Of a stretch of DNA of 64,000 bases, positions 31,755 to 41,376 are shown piece after piece. The DNA is from Streptomyces spinosisporus (GTDB taxonomy: Bacteria; Actinomycetota; Actinomycetes; Streptomycetales; Streptomycetaceae). Under the pieces are notes generated by a model. That model did not search any database. It worked only from the letters and a program-made list of their open reading frames with translations, and was not told the origin of the DNA. Position numbers and translations under genes: made by a program. The DNA lies in contig NZ_JALDAX010000006.1 of assembly GCF_022698145.1 (NCBI RefSeq), forward strand, positions 1 to 64,000, given 5' to 3'. Position 1 is the stretch's first letter; each line of letters starts with the position of its first letter.

Positions 31755-33472
31755 GGCTCGACCACCAGGGCCTTGACGATGTACACGGCTTCGGTGCCCA
31801 CGGCGCGGATGCGGTAGGGGCCCGCCGCGGCGGGCACGGTGATGGTCTCCGCGAAGGCCAGGAAGTGACTGCCCGCGTCGCGGGTCTCGATGACGGCGCC
31901 CTCGCCCGCTGCGACGTTGAGGATGTGGAAGCGGCCGGCGGTGTCGTCGGCGATGCCGGCGTCCGGGGCCACGACCAGGCGGTGCACCGCGTAGAACATC
32001 TCCGGCAGGGCGCCGATGACCTCCTCGCGCCAGCCGTCACCCTCGCGCAGCGTCCGCGGCTGCTGGATCAGGTCCTTCGTGACGTCCTCCCCCCGTCGTG
32101 CGGTGTCCAGGTTGGCGAAGCCGTGTTCGTACGGCAAGGGCCGGGAGGCGCCGGTGGCGTCCTTGCGGAGCCAGTCGTAGAAGCGCAGGGAGTACAGATA
32201 CGGCGTCGCGCTCACCTCCAGCACCAGGTTGCCCGCTCCGGAGGCGTGCGGGGTGCCCGCGGGGATCATGAACAGCTGGCCCACGGTGGCCGGGTGGGTC
32301 TGGACGTGGTCCTCGACGGGAAGCGGGGTGCCCTCGGTGATGGCTTCCTCCACCTGGCGGCGCATGACGTCGAGGTCGGCGTGCTCGGTGAGGCCGAGCA
32401 GGACCTGGGCGCCGGGCTCGCTGGCGGTGACGTAGTACGTCTCGTGCTGGGTGTAGGGCCAGCCGAACACCTCCCGCATGTACTGCTCCTGCGGGTGGCA
32501 GTGCAGGGACAGATTGCCGCCCCCGACCGTGTCGAGGTAGTCGAACCGGATCGGGAACGAGGTGCCGAAGGTGCGGTGGACCTCCTCGCCGAGCATGGCC
32601 ACCGGGTGGAGCACGCAGAGCAGTTGGAAGGGGATCTCGACCTGCGGGCCGCTCTTGTCGCCGACGAGGACTCCCGCCTCGGGGGCGATCAGTTCGTAGC
32701 CGAGGGCGGTGTTGCCGGCCTGCGGGGTGAAGCCGAGTTCGCTCGCCGCCCACTGACCGCCCCACGGTGTGGAGTTGAAGTAGGGGCGAGTACGCACGGG
32801 TCCGCGGGCCAGGTGTTCCAGGGTGCTGCGCAGCGCGGCACCGTCCAGTGACGCGGGTGCGTCCGCGTCCTGCATGTCGATCCACCGCTCGACCCGCGTC
32901 ACGTGCGCGTCCCGGTGCCGGTCCAGCACGGGCCAGTCGGTGTAGAACAGCCGCACCAGCGCGCCGGGTTGGCCGGGGCGGCCCAGGTTGACACCGACCG
33001 GCAGCTGCCCGTGCGCCACGGCGGCCTCGGCGTACCGCTTCGGCAGGTCCGCGTACCACAGCACATCCGGGTCGCACAGTGCCGCGCCCGGGCCGAACAC
33101 CACCAACACGCCGTCATTCAGGGGCTGTTCGGGCCGGGGGACGGAGTCGAAGAGGTCCGCGACCTGCGCCTCGGACAAGGGGGTGAAGAAGGGGTCGTCG
33201 GCCGGGACGGGCCGAGCGGCGATCCGGTCGGCGGCTGCCGGTGCGTAGTGGCGGTGCACGTCCATCAGCTCGACCTCACGCCCCGCGGCACGCAGGGCCG
33301 ACGACAGACCGTCGCTCAGCGCGCTCCAGTCCAGGGCGGCAGGACCGTCCACCGCCAGCACGAGCGGACCGGAGGGCAGCCCCGCGACCGCGGCCGGCCA
33401 GCCTGCGGCCACCTGCCCGTCCACGGGCTCGTAGCTGGGGTGGGGATCGTACGAACGAGACGCGGACGGCAC
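31751..33472 (-). CDS. manA: Class I mannose-6-phosphate isomerase with an N-terminal degenerate P-loop-like domain
   Basis: The 573-residue product has an isomerase half with GNLSLHCHPQEQYMREVFG (zinc site of the cupin fold), PAGTPHASGAGNLVLEVS and RPLPYEHGFANLD. The first 230 or so residues are not part of the usual 390-residue enzyme. They look like a uridine kinase-type P-loop domain without a Walker A Lys: PLVLAVDGPAALDWSALSDGL and DPDVLWYADLPKRYAEAA. I chose the GTG at 33472, with GAGGAG 5 bases before it, over the upstream frame. The enzyme converts mannose 6-phosphate to fructose 6-phosphate. First gene of the minus operon. Confidence 0.85.
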   Translation of the reverse strand: MPSASRSYDPHPSYEPVDGQVAAGWPAAVAGLPSGPLVLAVDGPAALDWSALSDGLSSALRAAGREVELMDVHRHYAPAAADRIAARPVPADDPFFTPLSEAQVADLFDSVPRPEQPLNDGVLVVFGPGAALCDPDVLWYADLPKRYAEAAVAHGQLPVGVNLGRPGQPGALVRLFYTDWPVLDRHRDAHVTRVERWIDMQDADAPASLDGAALRSTLEHLARGPVRTRPYFNSTPWGGQWAASELGFTPQAGNTALGYELIAPEAGVLVGDKSGPQVEIPFQLLCVLHPVAMLGEEVHRTFGTSFPIRFDYLDTVGGGNLSLHCHPQEQYMREVFGWPYTQHETYYVTASEPGAQVLLGLTEHADLDVMRRQVEEAITEGTPLPVEDHVQTHPATVGQLFMIPAGTPHASGAGNLVLEVSATPYLYSLRFYDWLRKDATGASRPLPYEHGFANLDTARRGEDVTKDLIQQPRTLREGDGWREEVIGALPEMFYAVHRLVVAPDAGIADDTAGRFHILNVAAGEGAVIETRDAGSHFLAFAETITVPAAAGPYRIRAVGTEAVYIVKALVVEP

Positions 33473-33502
33473 ATCTTCTCCTCGCTGGGTTTCACCAAGT
33501 GC

Positions 33503-33514
33503 GTTAACGATAAC
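33503..33514. promoter_or_regulatory. LacI-type operator upstream of manA
   Basis: GTTAACGATAAC is a near-perfect palindrome of the GTTAnCGnTAAC type with the central CG typical of LacI-family sites. It is 31 bases before the manA start. Confidence 0.6.
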
Positions 33515-33634
33515 AACAGCTGGCTGAAGCAGTCCACCCCTCCACACGAGACGGATTTTGACGGCCATCAGACCTTTGAGCTGCACATATTCACAACAAG
33601 CGAAGCAGTACGCGCTTCAAATGGCGACGAACCC

Positions 33635-33663
33635 TTGATGTGACCGGAGTGTTGTCGTTAACC
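33635..33663 (+). promoter_or_regulatory. Promoter of the mannan import operon, overlapped by an operator
   Basis: TTGATG at 33635-33640 and TTAACC at 33658-33663 are separated by 17 bases. The LacI-type site GTTGTCGTTAAC at 33651-33662 covers the second box, as expected for repression. Confidence 0.45.
33651..33662. promoter_or_regulatory. LacI-type operator of the import operon
   Basis: GTTGTCGTTAAC resembles the site before manA (10 of 12 bases in the best orientation) and lies at the promoter of the transporter operon, 105 bases before its first codon. Confidence 0.5.
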
Positions 33664-33766
33664 TCCGGGCAACACGCAGTCGGCGTTCAGGCGACTTCCC
33701 TGGCCTCGCGTCTGCTCACTGGCTCACATCCGGCCATGCAGGTGGCCCGTTCGGTGAAGGTGATCA

Positions 33767-35080
33767 ATGACAGCATCGGGCACGCCCCGCCGCGCAGCCG
33801 CGCCGCTCGCCCGGCGTCGCTTTCTCGCCGGGATGACCGCAGGCGCGGCCACCCTCGCGGTAGAGGGCTGCGCTCGCGGGGACAGCACGTCCTCGCAGCC
33901 GGGGACCACGAGCATCTCCAACGACAACGCCACCTGGGACGAGGGCTACCGCTCGGCCGGACAGGCACTCAAGAAGATCACCGGCTATGCGCTGCGGCCG
34001 CTGTCGAACCCGTCGGTGACCTCGTACCAGCAGGTCGTCCAGATGACGCTGCAGACCTCGAAGGCCACCGACCTCGTCAAGTGGGCATCCGGCTACCAGC
34101 TCAAGCGCCTGGCGCGTGCGGGCGGTCTCACCGACCTGTCGCACGTCTGGCAGACGTACGCGGCCAAGGGGTGGGTGCGCGACGCGACGCGCGAGACGGT
34201 GTCGTACCACGGGAAGGTCTACGGCATTCCGCTGTACGAGTCGTACTACGTGCTGTTCTACAGCAAGCCGGTGTTCCGGAAACTGGGACTGACCGTCCCG
34301 ACGACCTGGGCCGAACTGCTGCACTGCGCCGAGGTGCTCAAGCGGAACAAGATCACGCCGTTCCTCGCCAGCCAGGTCGGCGGCTGGCCCGCCATCGAAT
34401 GGTTCCAGGAGCTCGTCACCAAGGTCGATCCGCGCTTCTACCAGAAGCTGGTGGCCGGCCAGGCGTCCTATCTCGACGCCCCGGCACGCAAGGCGATGGA
34501 CATCTGGCACGACTTCATGCGCAAGGGCTGGATGACGTCACCCGACTACGACCAGAACCGTGGCCCGGGCGCGGTCAAGGCGGGCAGCGTGGGCATGTTC
34601 CTGCACGGCACCTGGCAGTCGCAGGGCATGAGCGCCGTCGGCATGAAGCCGGATGTGGACTACGGCGCGTTCATCCTGCCCACGGTGGACTCCTCCACCC
34701 CGAAGAGCGTGATCACCGAGTCCGGTGTCTTCGCCGTTCCCGCCGAGGCCTCCTCGCACTCGGCGGCCATGGCCAACGTCGGCTCCTGGCTCGCCCCGCC
34801 CGTGCAGCGCGTGTGGAGCGACTTCCTCCAGGACAGCTCGGCCAATCCCACGGTGCGCTCGGGCAACCCGGTCGTGGCGCGGCTGCAGCAGGACATCGCC
34901 CGCGAGCACCGGATCCCGCTGATCAGGTACTGGGAAGCCAGCCCACCCAGTCTCATCCAGGGCAACACCGACGACCTGGGCGGCTTCATGGCCGGACAGA
35001 CGTCGCCGGCCACCACGCTCCGCCGGATGCAGGAGCGTGCACAGGACGAATGGGCGGCTTGGAGGCGTGACGAGGCATGA
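33767..35080 (+). CDS. Sugar-binding lipoprotein of a CUT1 ABC importer
   Basis: This 437-residue protein has a twin-arginine signal with ARRRFLAGM and a lipobox AVEGC. The mature part is an SBP_bac_1-type binding protein: LVKWASGYQLKRLARAGGLTDL, YGIPLYESYYVLFYSKPVF, TWAELLHCAEVLKRNKITPF and FVHGTWQSQGM-like FLHGTWQSQGM. In this locus it most likely binds manno-oligosaccharides. The ATG at 33767 follows AAGG at 7 bases. It overlaps the first permease gene (ATGA), and no ATPase gene follows. Confidence 0.9.
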   Translation: MTASGTPRRAAAPLARRRFLAGMTAGAATLAVEGCARGDSTSSQPGTTSISNDNATWDEGYRSAGQALKKITGYALRPLSNPSVTSYQQVVQMTLQTSKATDLVKWASGYQLKRLARAGGLTDLSHVWQTYAAKGWVRDATRETVSYHGKVYGIPLYESYYVLFYSKPVFRKLGLTVPTTWAELLHCAEVLKRNKITPFLASQVGGWPAIEWFQELVTKVDPRFYQKLVAGQASYLDAPARKAMDIWHDFMRKGWMTSPDYDQNRGPGAVKAGSVGMFLHGTWQSQGMSAVGMKPDVDYGAFILPTVDSSTPKSVITESGVFAVPAEASSHSAAMANVGSWLAPPVQRVWSDFLQDSSANPTVRSGNPVVARLQQDIAREHRIPLIRYWEASPPSLIQGNTDDLGGFMAGQTSPATTLRRMQERAQDEWAAWRRDEA

Positions 35081-36039
35081 GCACTTTCTCGACCGAGCGG
35101 CAGACGCCCACCACCAGTGACGGACTCCCGGCGGCTCCTTCCGGCGGTGCACAGCGTCCGCCGGTGCCGCACACCTGGCGCAAGAGGCGTGAACGCCTGA
35201 CGGCCGGAGCGTTCATGACCCCGGCGGTGCTCCTGGTCGCCGCCTTCCTGCTCGCCCCGTTCGTGTGGACGATCTACCGCAGCTTCTTCAGCGACAGCAG
35301 GACCACGCCGTTCAGCTGGTTCGACAACTACTCGCTGTTCGCCTCCGACCCGGCGCTGGCCCGCTCCATCCAGAACACCCTGATGTGGGTGGTGGGCACC
35401 GTCGTGCTCCCCTTCGTGCTCGGGCTGGCCATCGCCATCCTGTCCAACACCACCCGCTGGTCGCGCCTGGCGCGGCTGTGCGTGGTGCTTCCCTACGCGC
35501 TCTCGGGCTCGGCCGTGGCCGTGGTGTGGAACTTCATGCTCACCACCGACGGCGCCGTCAACCAGGTCCTGACCAACCTGCACCTGGACTCGCTCGCCCA
35601 GGGATGGCTGCTGACCTGGCCCGGCAACACGATCGTGATGATCCTCGCCAACGCCTGGCAGGCCACCGGTGTCGCCGTCATCCTCTTCCTCGTCGGCCTG
35701 CAGTCCATCCCGCCGGAGACCGTCGAGGCCGGCGCCCTGGACGGCGCGGGGAGCTGGCAGCAGTTCCGCCACATCGTGCTGCCCCAGCTCAGGCCGGTGT
35801 CGATCATCGTGATCGGCATGAGCCTCGTCAACGGCCTCAAGTCGTTCGACCTGATCTGGGTGCTCACCCAAGGAGGGCCGGGACGGGCCACGGAGACCCT
35901 CGCGGTGTCCATGTACAACGAGACCTTCCTGGAACTGCGGCCCGGCGCGGGAGCGGCGATCGCGGTCGTCCTCACCGTGATCGTGCTGGCGGCTTCCTGG
36001 CTCTACCTGCGCCGTCAGCTCGACGTGAAAGGCGAGTGA
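35077..36039 (+). CDS. CUT1 sugar ABC transporter permease 1 (MalF type)
   Basis: This 320-residue protein has about six transmembrane segments (AFMTPAVLLVAAFLLAPFVW first) and the EAA loop VEAGALDGAGSWQQFRHIVLP that contacts the ATPase. It overlaps the binding-protein gene by 4 bases and ends 3 bases before the second permease gene. No ATPase is encoded nearby, so it probably uses a shared MsiK-type ATPase, as other streptomycete CUT1 importers do. Confidence 0.9.
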   Translation: MSTFSTERQTPTTSDGLPAAPSGGAQRPPVPHTWRKRRERLTAGAFMTPAVLLVAAFLLAPFVWTIYRSFFSDSRTTPFSWFDNYSLFASDPALARSIQNTLMWVVGTVVLPFVLGLAIAILSNTTRWSRLARLCVVLPYALSGSAVAVVWNFMLTTDGAVNQVLTNLHLDSLAQGWLLTWPGNTIVMILANAWQATGVAVILFLVGLQSIPPETVEAGALDGAGSWQQFRHIVLPQLRPVSIIVIGMSLVNGLKSFDLIWVLTQGGPGRATETLAVSMYNETFLELRPGAGAAIAVVLTVIVLAASWLYLRRQLDVKGE

Positions 36040-36042
36040 CCC

Positions 36043-36858
36043 ATGTCCGTAAGCCGAGTTCTGCGCAACGGCACCGTCGTCGTGCTCGCCCTGCTGTGGC
36101 TGGTCCCGACCTGGCTCCTGGTGGTCAACGCCCTGGTGCCGGCCGCGAGTTACAACGGCGCGCCGCACTGGCTGCCCAGCAGCTTCGGGCTGTTCGACAA
36201 CATGTCCCAGGCCTGGGACAAGGCCCAGCTCGGGCCCGCGCTGGGCAACAGCCTCCTGTACGCCGTCGTCAGCGCGCTGGCCGCCGTCGTGCTGGCCTCC
36301 GGTGCCGCGTTCGCCACCATCGTCATGCCCGTCAAGCGCCAGGCGCTGTGGTTCTGGCTGATCTACTCGGGCACACTGCTGCCCCTGCAGGTCTTCATCC
36401 GGCCGCTGTTCCTGTCGTACGCGAAGACCTCCCTGTACGACACCCAGATCGGACTCGTACTGATCTACACGGCCATCGCGGTGCCGTTCGCGTTCTTCGT
36501 CATGCGCAACTACGCCCTCACGCTGCCGCGGGAGGTCGTGGAAGCGGCGCGGATGGACGGTGCCTCCTGGTGGCGGCTGTTCTGGCAGATCCATGTCCCG
36601 CTGTCCCGGTCCGCCATGATCGCCGTCTTCGTCTTCCAGTTCGTGGCCGTCTGGAACGACCTGATGTTCGGCATCACGCTCACCACGAGCCGCAACATCC
36701 GGCCCATCATGGCCGCGCTCGCCGATCTGCAGGGCAACTACACCAATGTCGGGCCACCGATCGTCCTCGCCGGAGCCCTCCTCGTCTCCCTGCCGACCCT
36801 GGTGCTGTTCTTCTCCGCCCAGCGCTTCTTCATCAGCAGCCTCAAGATCCACCGCTGA
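36043..36858 (+). CDS. CUT1 sugar ABC transporter permease 2 (MalG type)
   Basis: This 271-residue membrane protein has the second-permease layout, with VVLALLWLVPTWLLVVNAL as first segment and the EAA loop VEAARMDGASWWRLFWQIHVP. It forms the channel with permease 1. It is followed 36 bases later by the GH76 gene, which is probably on the same transcript. Confidence 0.9.
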   Translation: MSVSRVLRNGTVVVLALLWLVPTWLLVVNALVPAASYNGAPHWLPSSFGLFDNMSQAWDKAQLGPALGNSLLYAVVSALAAVVLASGAAFATIVMPVKRQALWFWLIYSGTLLPLQVFIRPLFLSYAKTSLYDTQIGLVLIYTAIAVPFAFFVMRNYALTLPREVVEAARMDGASWWRLFWQIHVPLSRSAMIAVFVFQFVAVWNDLMFGITLTTSRNIRPIMAALADLQGNYTNVGPPIVLAGALLVSLPTLVLFFSAQRFFISSLKIHR

Positions 36859-36894
36859 TCCGTGCACGCCTCCTCCTCGCCACGAAGGGCAACC

Positions 36895-38076
36895 ATGCTG
36901 AGATCGCTGCTTCGTCGTACGACCGTGACCGCCGCCTGTGCGGGCCTGCTCTGGAGTGCCGTCCCCGCACACGCCCAGCCCGCACGCCCCCACCCCGTCT
37001 CCCCCGCGGCGTGGGCCGGCCGCGCCACCGACGCCTACAACGCCCTGCAGGCCCACCTCTACCAGGGCAAGGACCAGCACGGCCTGTACCTGGAGCGCAC
37101 ACCCCGGCAGGCGAACGACCCCGAGCACTCCTACCTGTGGCCGATGCGCGAGGCCGCCGCGGCCACGGTGGACATGCAGGAACTCCCGGGCAGCGGCCCC
37201 ACCTACCGCACGGACGCGACCGAGCGTTTCGACACCATCGAGCTGTACTTCACCCCCGGCACCCGGCCCGGCTACGAGTCCTACCTGCCCGCTCCCCTGG
37301 GCTCGGGCGGCGACATCTACTACGACGACAACGCCGTGGTCGGACTGAGCGAACTCGACCAGTACGACAGCACGGGCGACCGCACCTACCTGGCGCGGGC
37401 CGAGCAGATCATCCCCATCGTCACCCGCGCCTGGGACAGCGACACCACCAAGGCCTGCCCCGGCGGAATGGACTGGTTCGACTCGACCAACAACACCATC
37501 CGCGCCACCAACGTCACCGCGCTCTCCGCCCAGTTGGCCGCCCGGCTCTACGAACACACCCACAACCCGGCCTATCTCGCCAAGGCCGAGCAGTGGTACG
37601 GCTGGGTGTACTCGTGCATGCGCCAGGCACCGGGTCTGTACAGCAACGACCGCGGCGACGACGGCAGCACCAACCCGACGCTGTGGACCTACAACTCGGG
37701 CGCCATGATCGGCACGGCAACCGCCCTGTACCGCGGCACCGGCAACGCCGACTATCTGCACAAGGCCGTCGAGGACGCCCGCGCCTCCCTGGCGTACTGG
37801 ACGCAGGGAACCCGTCTGCACGATCAGCCGGCCATCTTCAACGCCTTCTACTTCAAGGACCTGCTCGACCTGGACGCCGTGCGGCCCGACCCCGCCTACC
37901 GCAAGGCTGTGAGCGCCTACGCGGACAGCACGTACGCCGCCAACCGGGATGCCGCGACCGGACTGTTCCACTTCCAGCCGTCCGGCGGCGGCGACTACGA
38001 CCCGAACGTACCGGCCGAGACCCTGGAACAGTCCGCGATGGTCCAGATCTTCGCCACCCTGGCCGCCGACAACTGA
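36895..38076 (+). CDS. Secreted GH76 endo-alpha-1,6-mannanase
   Basis: This 393-residue protein has a signal peptide ending near VPAHAQP (residue 28) and the GH76 signature GGDIYYDDNAVVGLSEL with the catalytic pair Asp144-Asp145. CPGGMDWFDSTNNTIRATNVT and SNDRGDDGSTNPTLWTYNSG are further family segments. It cuts the alpha-1,6-mannan backbone of fungal mannan or actinobacterial lipomannan outside the cell and makes oligosaccharides for the importer encoded upstream. The ATG at 36895 follows AAGGG at 6 bases; an upstream GTG is less likely. Confidence 0.9.
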   Translation: MLRSLLRRTTVTAACAGLLWSAVPAHAQPARPHPVSPAAWAGRATDAYNALQAHLYQGKDQHGLYLERTPRQANDPEHSYLWPMREAAAATVDMQELPGSGPTYRTDATERFDTIELYFTPGTRPGYESYLPAPLGSGGDIYYDDNAVVGLSELDQYDSTGDRTYLARAEQIIPIVTRAWDSDTTKACPGGMDWFDSTNNTIRATNVTALSAQLAARLYEHTHNPAYLAKAEQWYGWVYSCMRQAPGLYSNDRGDDGSTNPTLWTYNSGAMIGTATALYRGTGNADYLHKAVEDARASLAYWTQGTRLHDQPAIFNAFYFKDLLDLDAVRPDPAYRKAVSAYADSTYAANRDAATGLFHFQPSGGGDYDPNVPAETLEQSAMVQIFATLAADN

Positions 38077-38164
38077 CCCCGGCCGACGAGTTCACCGCCT
38101 CCGCTCGTGACACCGCGTCCCGGCCGCGCGACACCACCCTCAACCCGAAGGACACCCACGCACC

Positions 38165-41100
38165 ATGTCCAAGGCACCACTGACCCGGCCCTCCTGGTGG
38201 GACTCCGACATCGCGCGCGACATCCTGCGCGACCGGGTCGTCACCACCAGCGCAGGCATCGGCGACATGCAAGTGCAGCTGTCGGGCGAGCCGCTGCTGC
38301 GCCGTGACGGCAAGGGCGGGCTGCTGCAGTCCATCCGGCTGCGGCTGCGCCGCCCCGGCCCGCGCCCGCACGACGCCCTGCCGCGCATCACCCGGGTCCG
38401 GGTCACCACGAGCGGGGGCACACCAGTCCCCCACGAACTGCTTCCCGGCCCCGGGGCGGACACCCGCATCCTGGTTCCGGAGGTGGACGCACCGACGCGT
38501 CTGCTCATCGAACTGCCGGACCTGGAACAAGGCACCCGGCTCGACTTCGAGGCACGCCCGCAGCGTCACTGGGCGCTCCACCTCGTCCAGCACTCCCACC
38601 TCGACATCGGCTACACCGACCCCCAGGGGCGGGTGATGGCCGAGCACCGCGCCTACCTCGACTCCCTGCTCGAACTGTGCCACGACACCGACGACTGGCC
38701 CGACCCCGCCCGCTTCCGCTGGGCCGTCGAGGGGTTCCACTCCTTCCAGGACTGGCGGGCCAACCGCCCGGACCGCCAGATCGAGCGCTTTCTGGACCGG
38801 GTGCGCGAAGGCCGCATCGAACTCACGGCGATGCCCTTCAACCTCCACACCGAGACATGCTCCACCGACGAACTCCACGAGCTGATCCGCCCGGTACTGG
38901 ACCTGCGCCGACGACACGGCATCGACATCACCACGGCCATGCAGACCGACGTGCCCGGCCAGGTCGTGGGCCTGCCGGACGTCCTGGCCGACCACGGCAT
39001 CCGCTATCTCTCCGTGGCGCACAACTGGGCCGGACGCGCCGTACCGCACCACGTCGGCGGAGCACATCTGCCACGGCTCTTCCGCTGGCAGGCTCCCAGC
39101 GGCAACAGCGTCCTGGTCTGGCGCACCGACACCCCGCACGGACTGGCGTACATGGAGGGCTCGATCCTCGGTTTCGACGAGTCCTTCGACCGCGTCGACG
39201 ACCTTCTGCCCGCCTACCTCAGTGCGCTGGCCGCCTTCCCCTACCCGCACGAAGGCCGTGGCATCCCCGGCTTCCCCGCCCTCGACCTCCCCGGTACCGC
39301 CGACCCCTATCCGTGGGACGTACTGCACCTGCGGGTGCTGGGCAAGTTCGCCGACAACGGCCCGCCGCGCCGGATCATCTCCGACACCGTGCGCCGCTGG
39401 AACGAGGAGTGGGCCTTCCCCCAGCTGCGCGCCTCCCGCAACCAGGACTTCTTCGAGGACGCCGAGAAGCGCGTCGGCGACCGGCTGGAGACACACCGGG
39501 GCGACTGGAGCGACTGGTGGGTCGACGGAGTGGGCGCCGGAGCCGTCCCGCTCGCGGCCACACGGCGCGGCCAGGCGGCCCTCGCCGAGGCGCAGACCGT
39601 GGCCGGGTACGCCCACCTCATGGGCGTACCCGGCAGCGCGACCGTCACCGAGGCCGCCCCGGCCGTCTACCGTGCGGCCTCGCTGTTCAACGAACACACC
39701 TGGGGCGCCGGCGATCCCTGGACGCACGGCGACCACGGCCACGGGTCGGGCGAGAAGCAGTGGCACTGGAAGTACTCCCAGGCCCTGCGCGCCCACGACG
39801 AGGCGGAGACCCTCCTGGACTCCGCCGCCGCGCTGCTCGGCGAGGCCTTCGCGCCCGGCGCCGACGCACTGGCCAGCTTCCACGTCGTCAACACCTGCAG
39901 CTGGCCGCGCACGGAGACGGCCCGGCTCTTCCTGCCGGAGAGCACGGTCGCACTCGGCGATCCGGTCCAGGTGCTCGACGCTCGCTCGAACACGCCGCTG
40001 CCCTTCACGGAGGAGGCCCAGAGCAACGACCGCCACCGGGCGGCGGGCCGGTTCCTCCTCGTGCCGGTCACGGACGTGCCGGCCTGCGGGACCGTACGCC
40101 TGGACGTCGTCCCCGGCGCCGCCACACAGGACGACAACACCTCGCAGCTGTGGACCGATCCGACCGTCCTGGAGAACGACCACCTGCGGGTCACGGTCGA
40201 CCTGCGCAACGCCTGCATCGGCTCCGTCGTCGACAAGCACACCGGGCGCGAACTCGTCCGGCAGGACGCCGTCATCGGCTTCAACGGCTATGTGTACGAC
40301 GAGTACGCGACGGCCGGTGGCTTCAACCACCAGTCCAGCAAGACCGTCGCCGACGACTCGATGCATCTGCTCGCCTCACGCCGGACGGCACCGCCCGCGG
40401 CACTCGTCGACCGCGCCGCCGACGCCACCGGCAACACCCTGATCTACGAGTGCGCCCCGGCCGGCACACAGCGCCTTCGCGTACGCGTGCACCTGCCGCA
40501 CGACGCAGCCCGCATCGACGTGGAGAACCGCATCGACAAGAGCGCCACCCTCACCAAGGAGAGCGCCTTCTTCGCCTTCCCCTTCGCCCTGGACGACCCG
40601 GCCGTACGCATGGAGGCCACAGGAGGCGTCACCGGCACCGGACGTGAGACGGTCCCCGGCTCCGCCCCCCACATGCGGGCGATTCGGCGCTGGATCAGCC
40701 TCAGCGACCGCCACCATCACGCAGCGCTCGCCACGGCCGACGTCCCCCTCGTCCAGCACGGCGGGATCGCGATCCCCTACGTCCCCTACCCCCAGTCACT
40801 CCCGCAGGAGGAGCCGGCCACCGTCTTCTCCTGGGTGCACAACAACATCTGGGACACGAACTTCCCCTCCCAGCAGGCCTTCGACCACACCTTCCGCTAC
40901 AGCATCGGCTTCGCCGGCGCCGGGGAAGGACCGGCACCCGAGGAAGGACCGGCGACCGGGACGGGCGCGGGCGAGCAACTGGCCATGCGCACGGCGGCCG
41001 TCACCAGCCACCCGCTCATCGCGGTGCGCGCTCGCGCCGAGGCCGGTCAGGAACCGCCTGCGCAGACGCAGTTCCTGACCGTGGACGATCCGCGCGTCCG

Positions 41101-41365
41101 CCTCGTCGGTCTGACCGTGCCGGACGAAGGGACAGTGGTGATCCGCCTGCAGTCCACCGCCGAGACGCCGGTGAGCTGCCGTGTGAGCACCCCGTTCCGC
41201 TTCACTCGCGCCTACCGGACCACCTTCCTCGGCCTCGCACCGAGCGAGCTGACGGTGCTCCCGGAAGGTGCCGTATCAGTCGAGGTGCCCGCGCTGGGAA
41301 CAGCAGCGATCGCCCTTCAACTAAGCCCGAACGCAGTGGACTTGAGCAACCGGGCTCCGAAGTAA
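38165..41365 (+). CDS. GH38 alpha-mannosidase
   Basis: This 1066-residue enzyme has the GH38 layout. The zinc-binding motif HSHLDIGYTD has His145 and Asp147, AMQTDVPGQVVG contains the nucleophile Asp262, and a middle region with ASLFNEHTWGAGDPW is followed by beta-rich C-terminal domains. It has no signal peptide and is likely cytoplasmic. It trims alpha-1,2- or alpha-1,3-linked mannose from imported oligosaccharides, complementing GH125 for alpha-1,6 links. It is 88 bases after the GH76 gene, and only 11 bases separate its stop from the stop of the GH127 gene on the other strand. Confidence 0.9.
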   Translation: MSKAPLTRPSWWDSDIARDILRDRVVTTSAGIGDMQVQLSGEPLLRRDGKGGLLQSIRLRLRRPGPRPHDALPRITRVRVTTSGGTPVPHELLPGPGADTRILVPEVDAPTRLLIELPDLEQGTRLDFEARPQRHWALHLVQHSHLDIGYTDPQGRVMAEHRAYLDSLLELCHDTDDWPDPARFRWAVEGFHSFQDWRANRPDRQIERFLDRVREGRIELTAMPFNLHTETCSTDELHELIRPVLDLRRRHGIDITTAMQTDVPGQVVGLPDVLADHGIRYLSVAHNWAGRAVPHHVGGAHLPRLFRWQAPSGNSVLVWRTDTPHGLAYMEGSILGFDESFDRVDDLLPAYLSALAAFPYPHEGRGIPGFPALDLPGTADPYPWDVLHLRVLGKFADNGPPRRIISDTVRRWNEEWAFPQLRASRNQDFFEDAEKRVGDRLETHRGDWSDWWVDGVGAGAVPLAATRRGQAALAEAQTVAGYAHLMGVPGSATVTEAAPAVYRAASLFNEHTWGAGDPWTHGDHGHGSGEKQWHWKYSQALRAHDEAETLLDSAAALLGEAFAPGADALASFHVVNTCSWPRTETARLFLPESTVALGDPVQVLDARSNTPLPFTEEAQSNDRHRAAGRFLLVPVTDVPACGTVRLDVVPGAATQDDNTSQLWTDPTVLENDHLRVTVDLRNACIGSVVDKHTGRELVRQDAVIGFNGYVYDEYATAGGFNHQSSKTVADDSMHLLASRRTAPPAALVDRAADATGNTLIYECAPAGTQRLRVRVHLPHDAARIDVENRIDKSATLTKESAFFAFPFALDDPAVRMEATGGVTGTGRETVPGSAPHMRAIRRWISLSDRHHHAALATADVPLVQHGGIAIPYVPYPQSLPQEEPATVFSWVHNNIWDTNFPSQQAFDHTFRYSIGFAGAGEGPAPEEGPATGTGAGEQLAMRTAAVTSHPLIAVRARAEAGQEPPAQTQFLTVDDPRVRLVGLTVPDEGTVVIRLQSTAETPVSCRVSTPFRFTRAYRTTFLGLAPSELTVLPEGAVSVEVPALGTAAIALQLSPNAVDLSNRAPK

Positions 41366-41376
41366 CAGGTCCCCGC

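Noticed and set aside
34660-37971. 1103-codon minus-strand open frame
   Set aside because: It lies antisense to the permease and GH76 genes; its Gly/Val/Asp-rich composition is a reading-frame shadow of high-GC genes.
37853-40366. 837-codon minus-strand open frame
   Set aside because: Antisense shadow of the GH38 gene; no recognisable motif.
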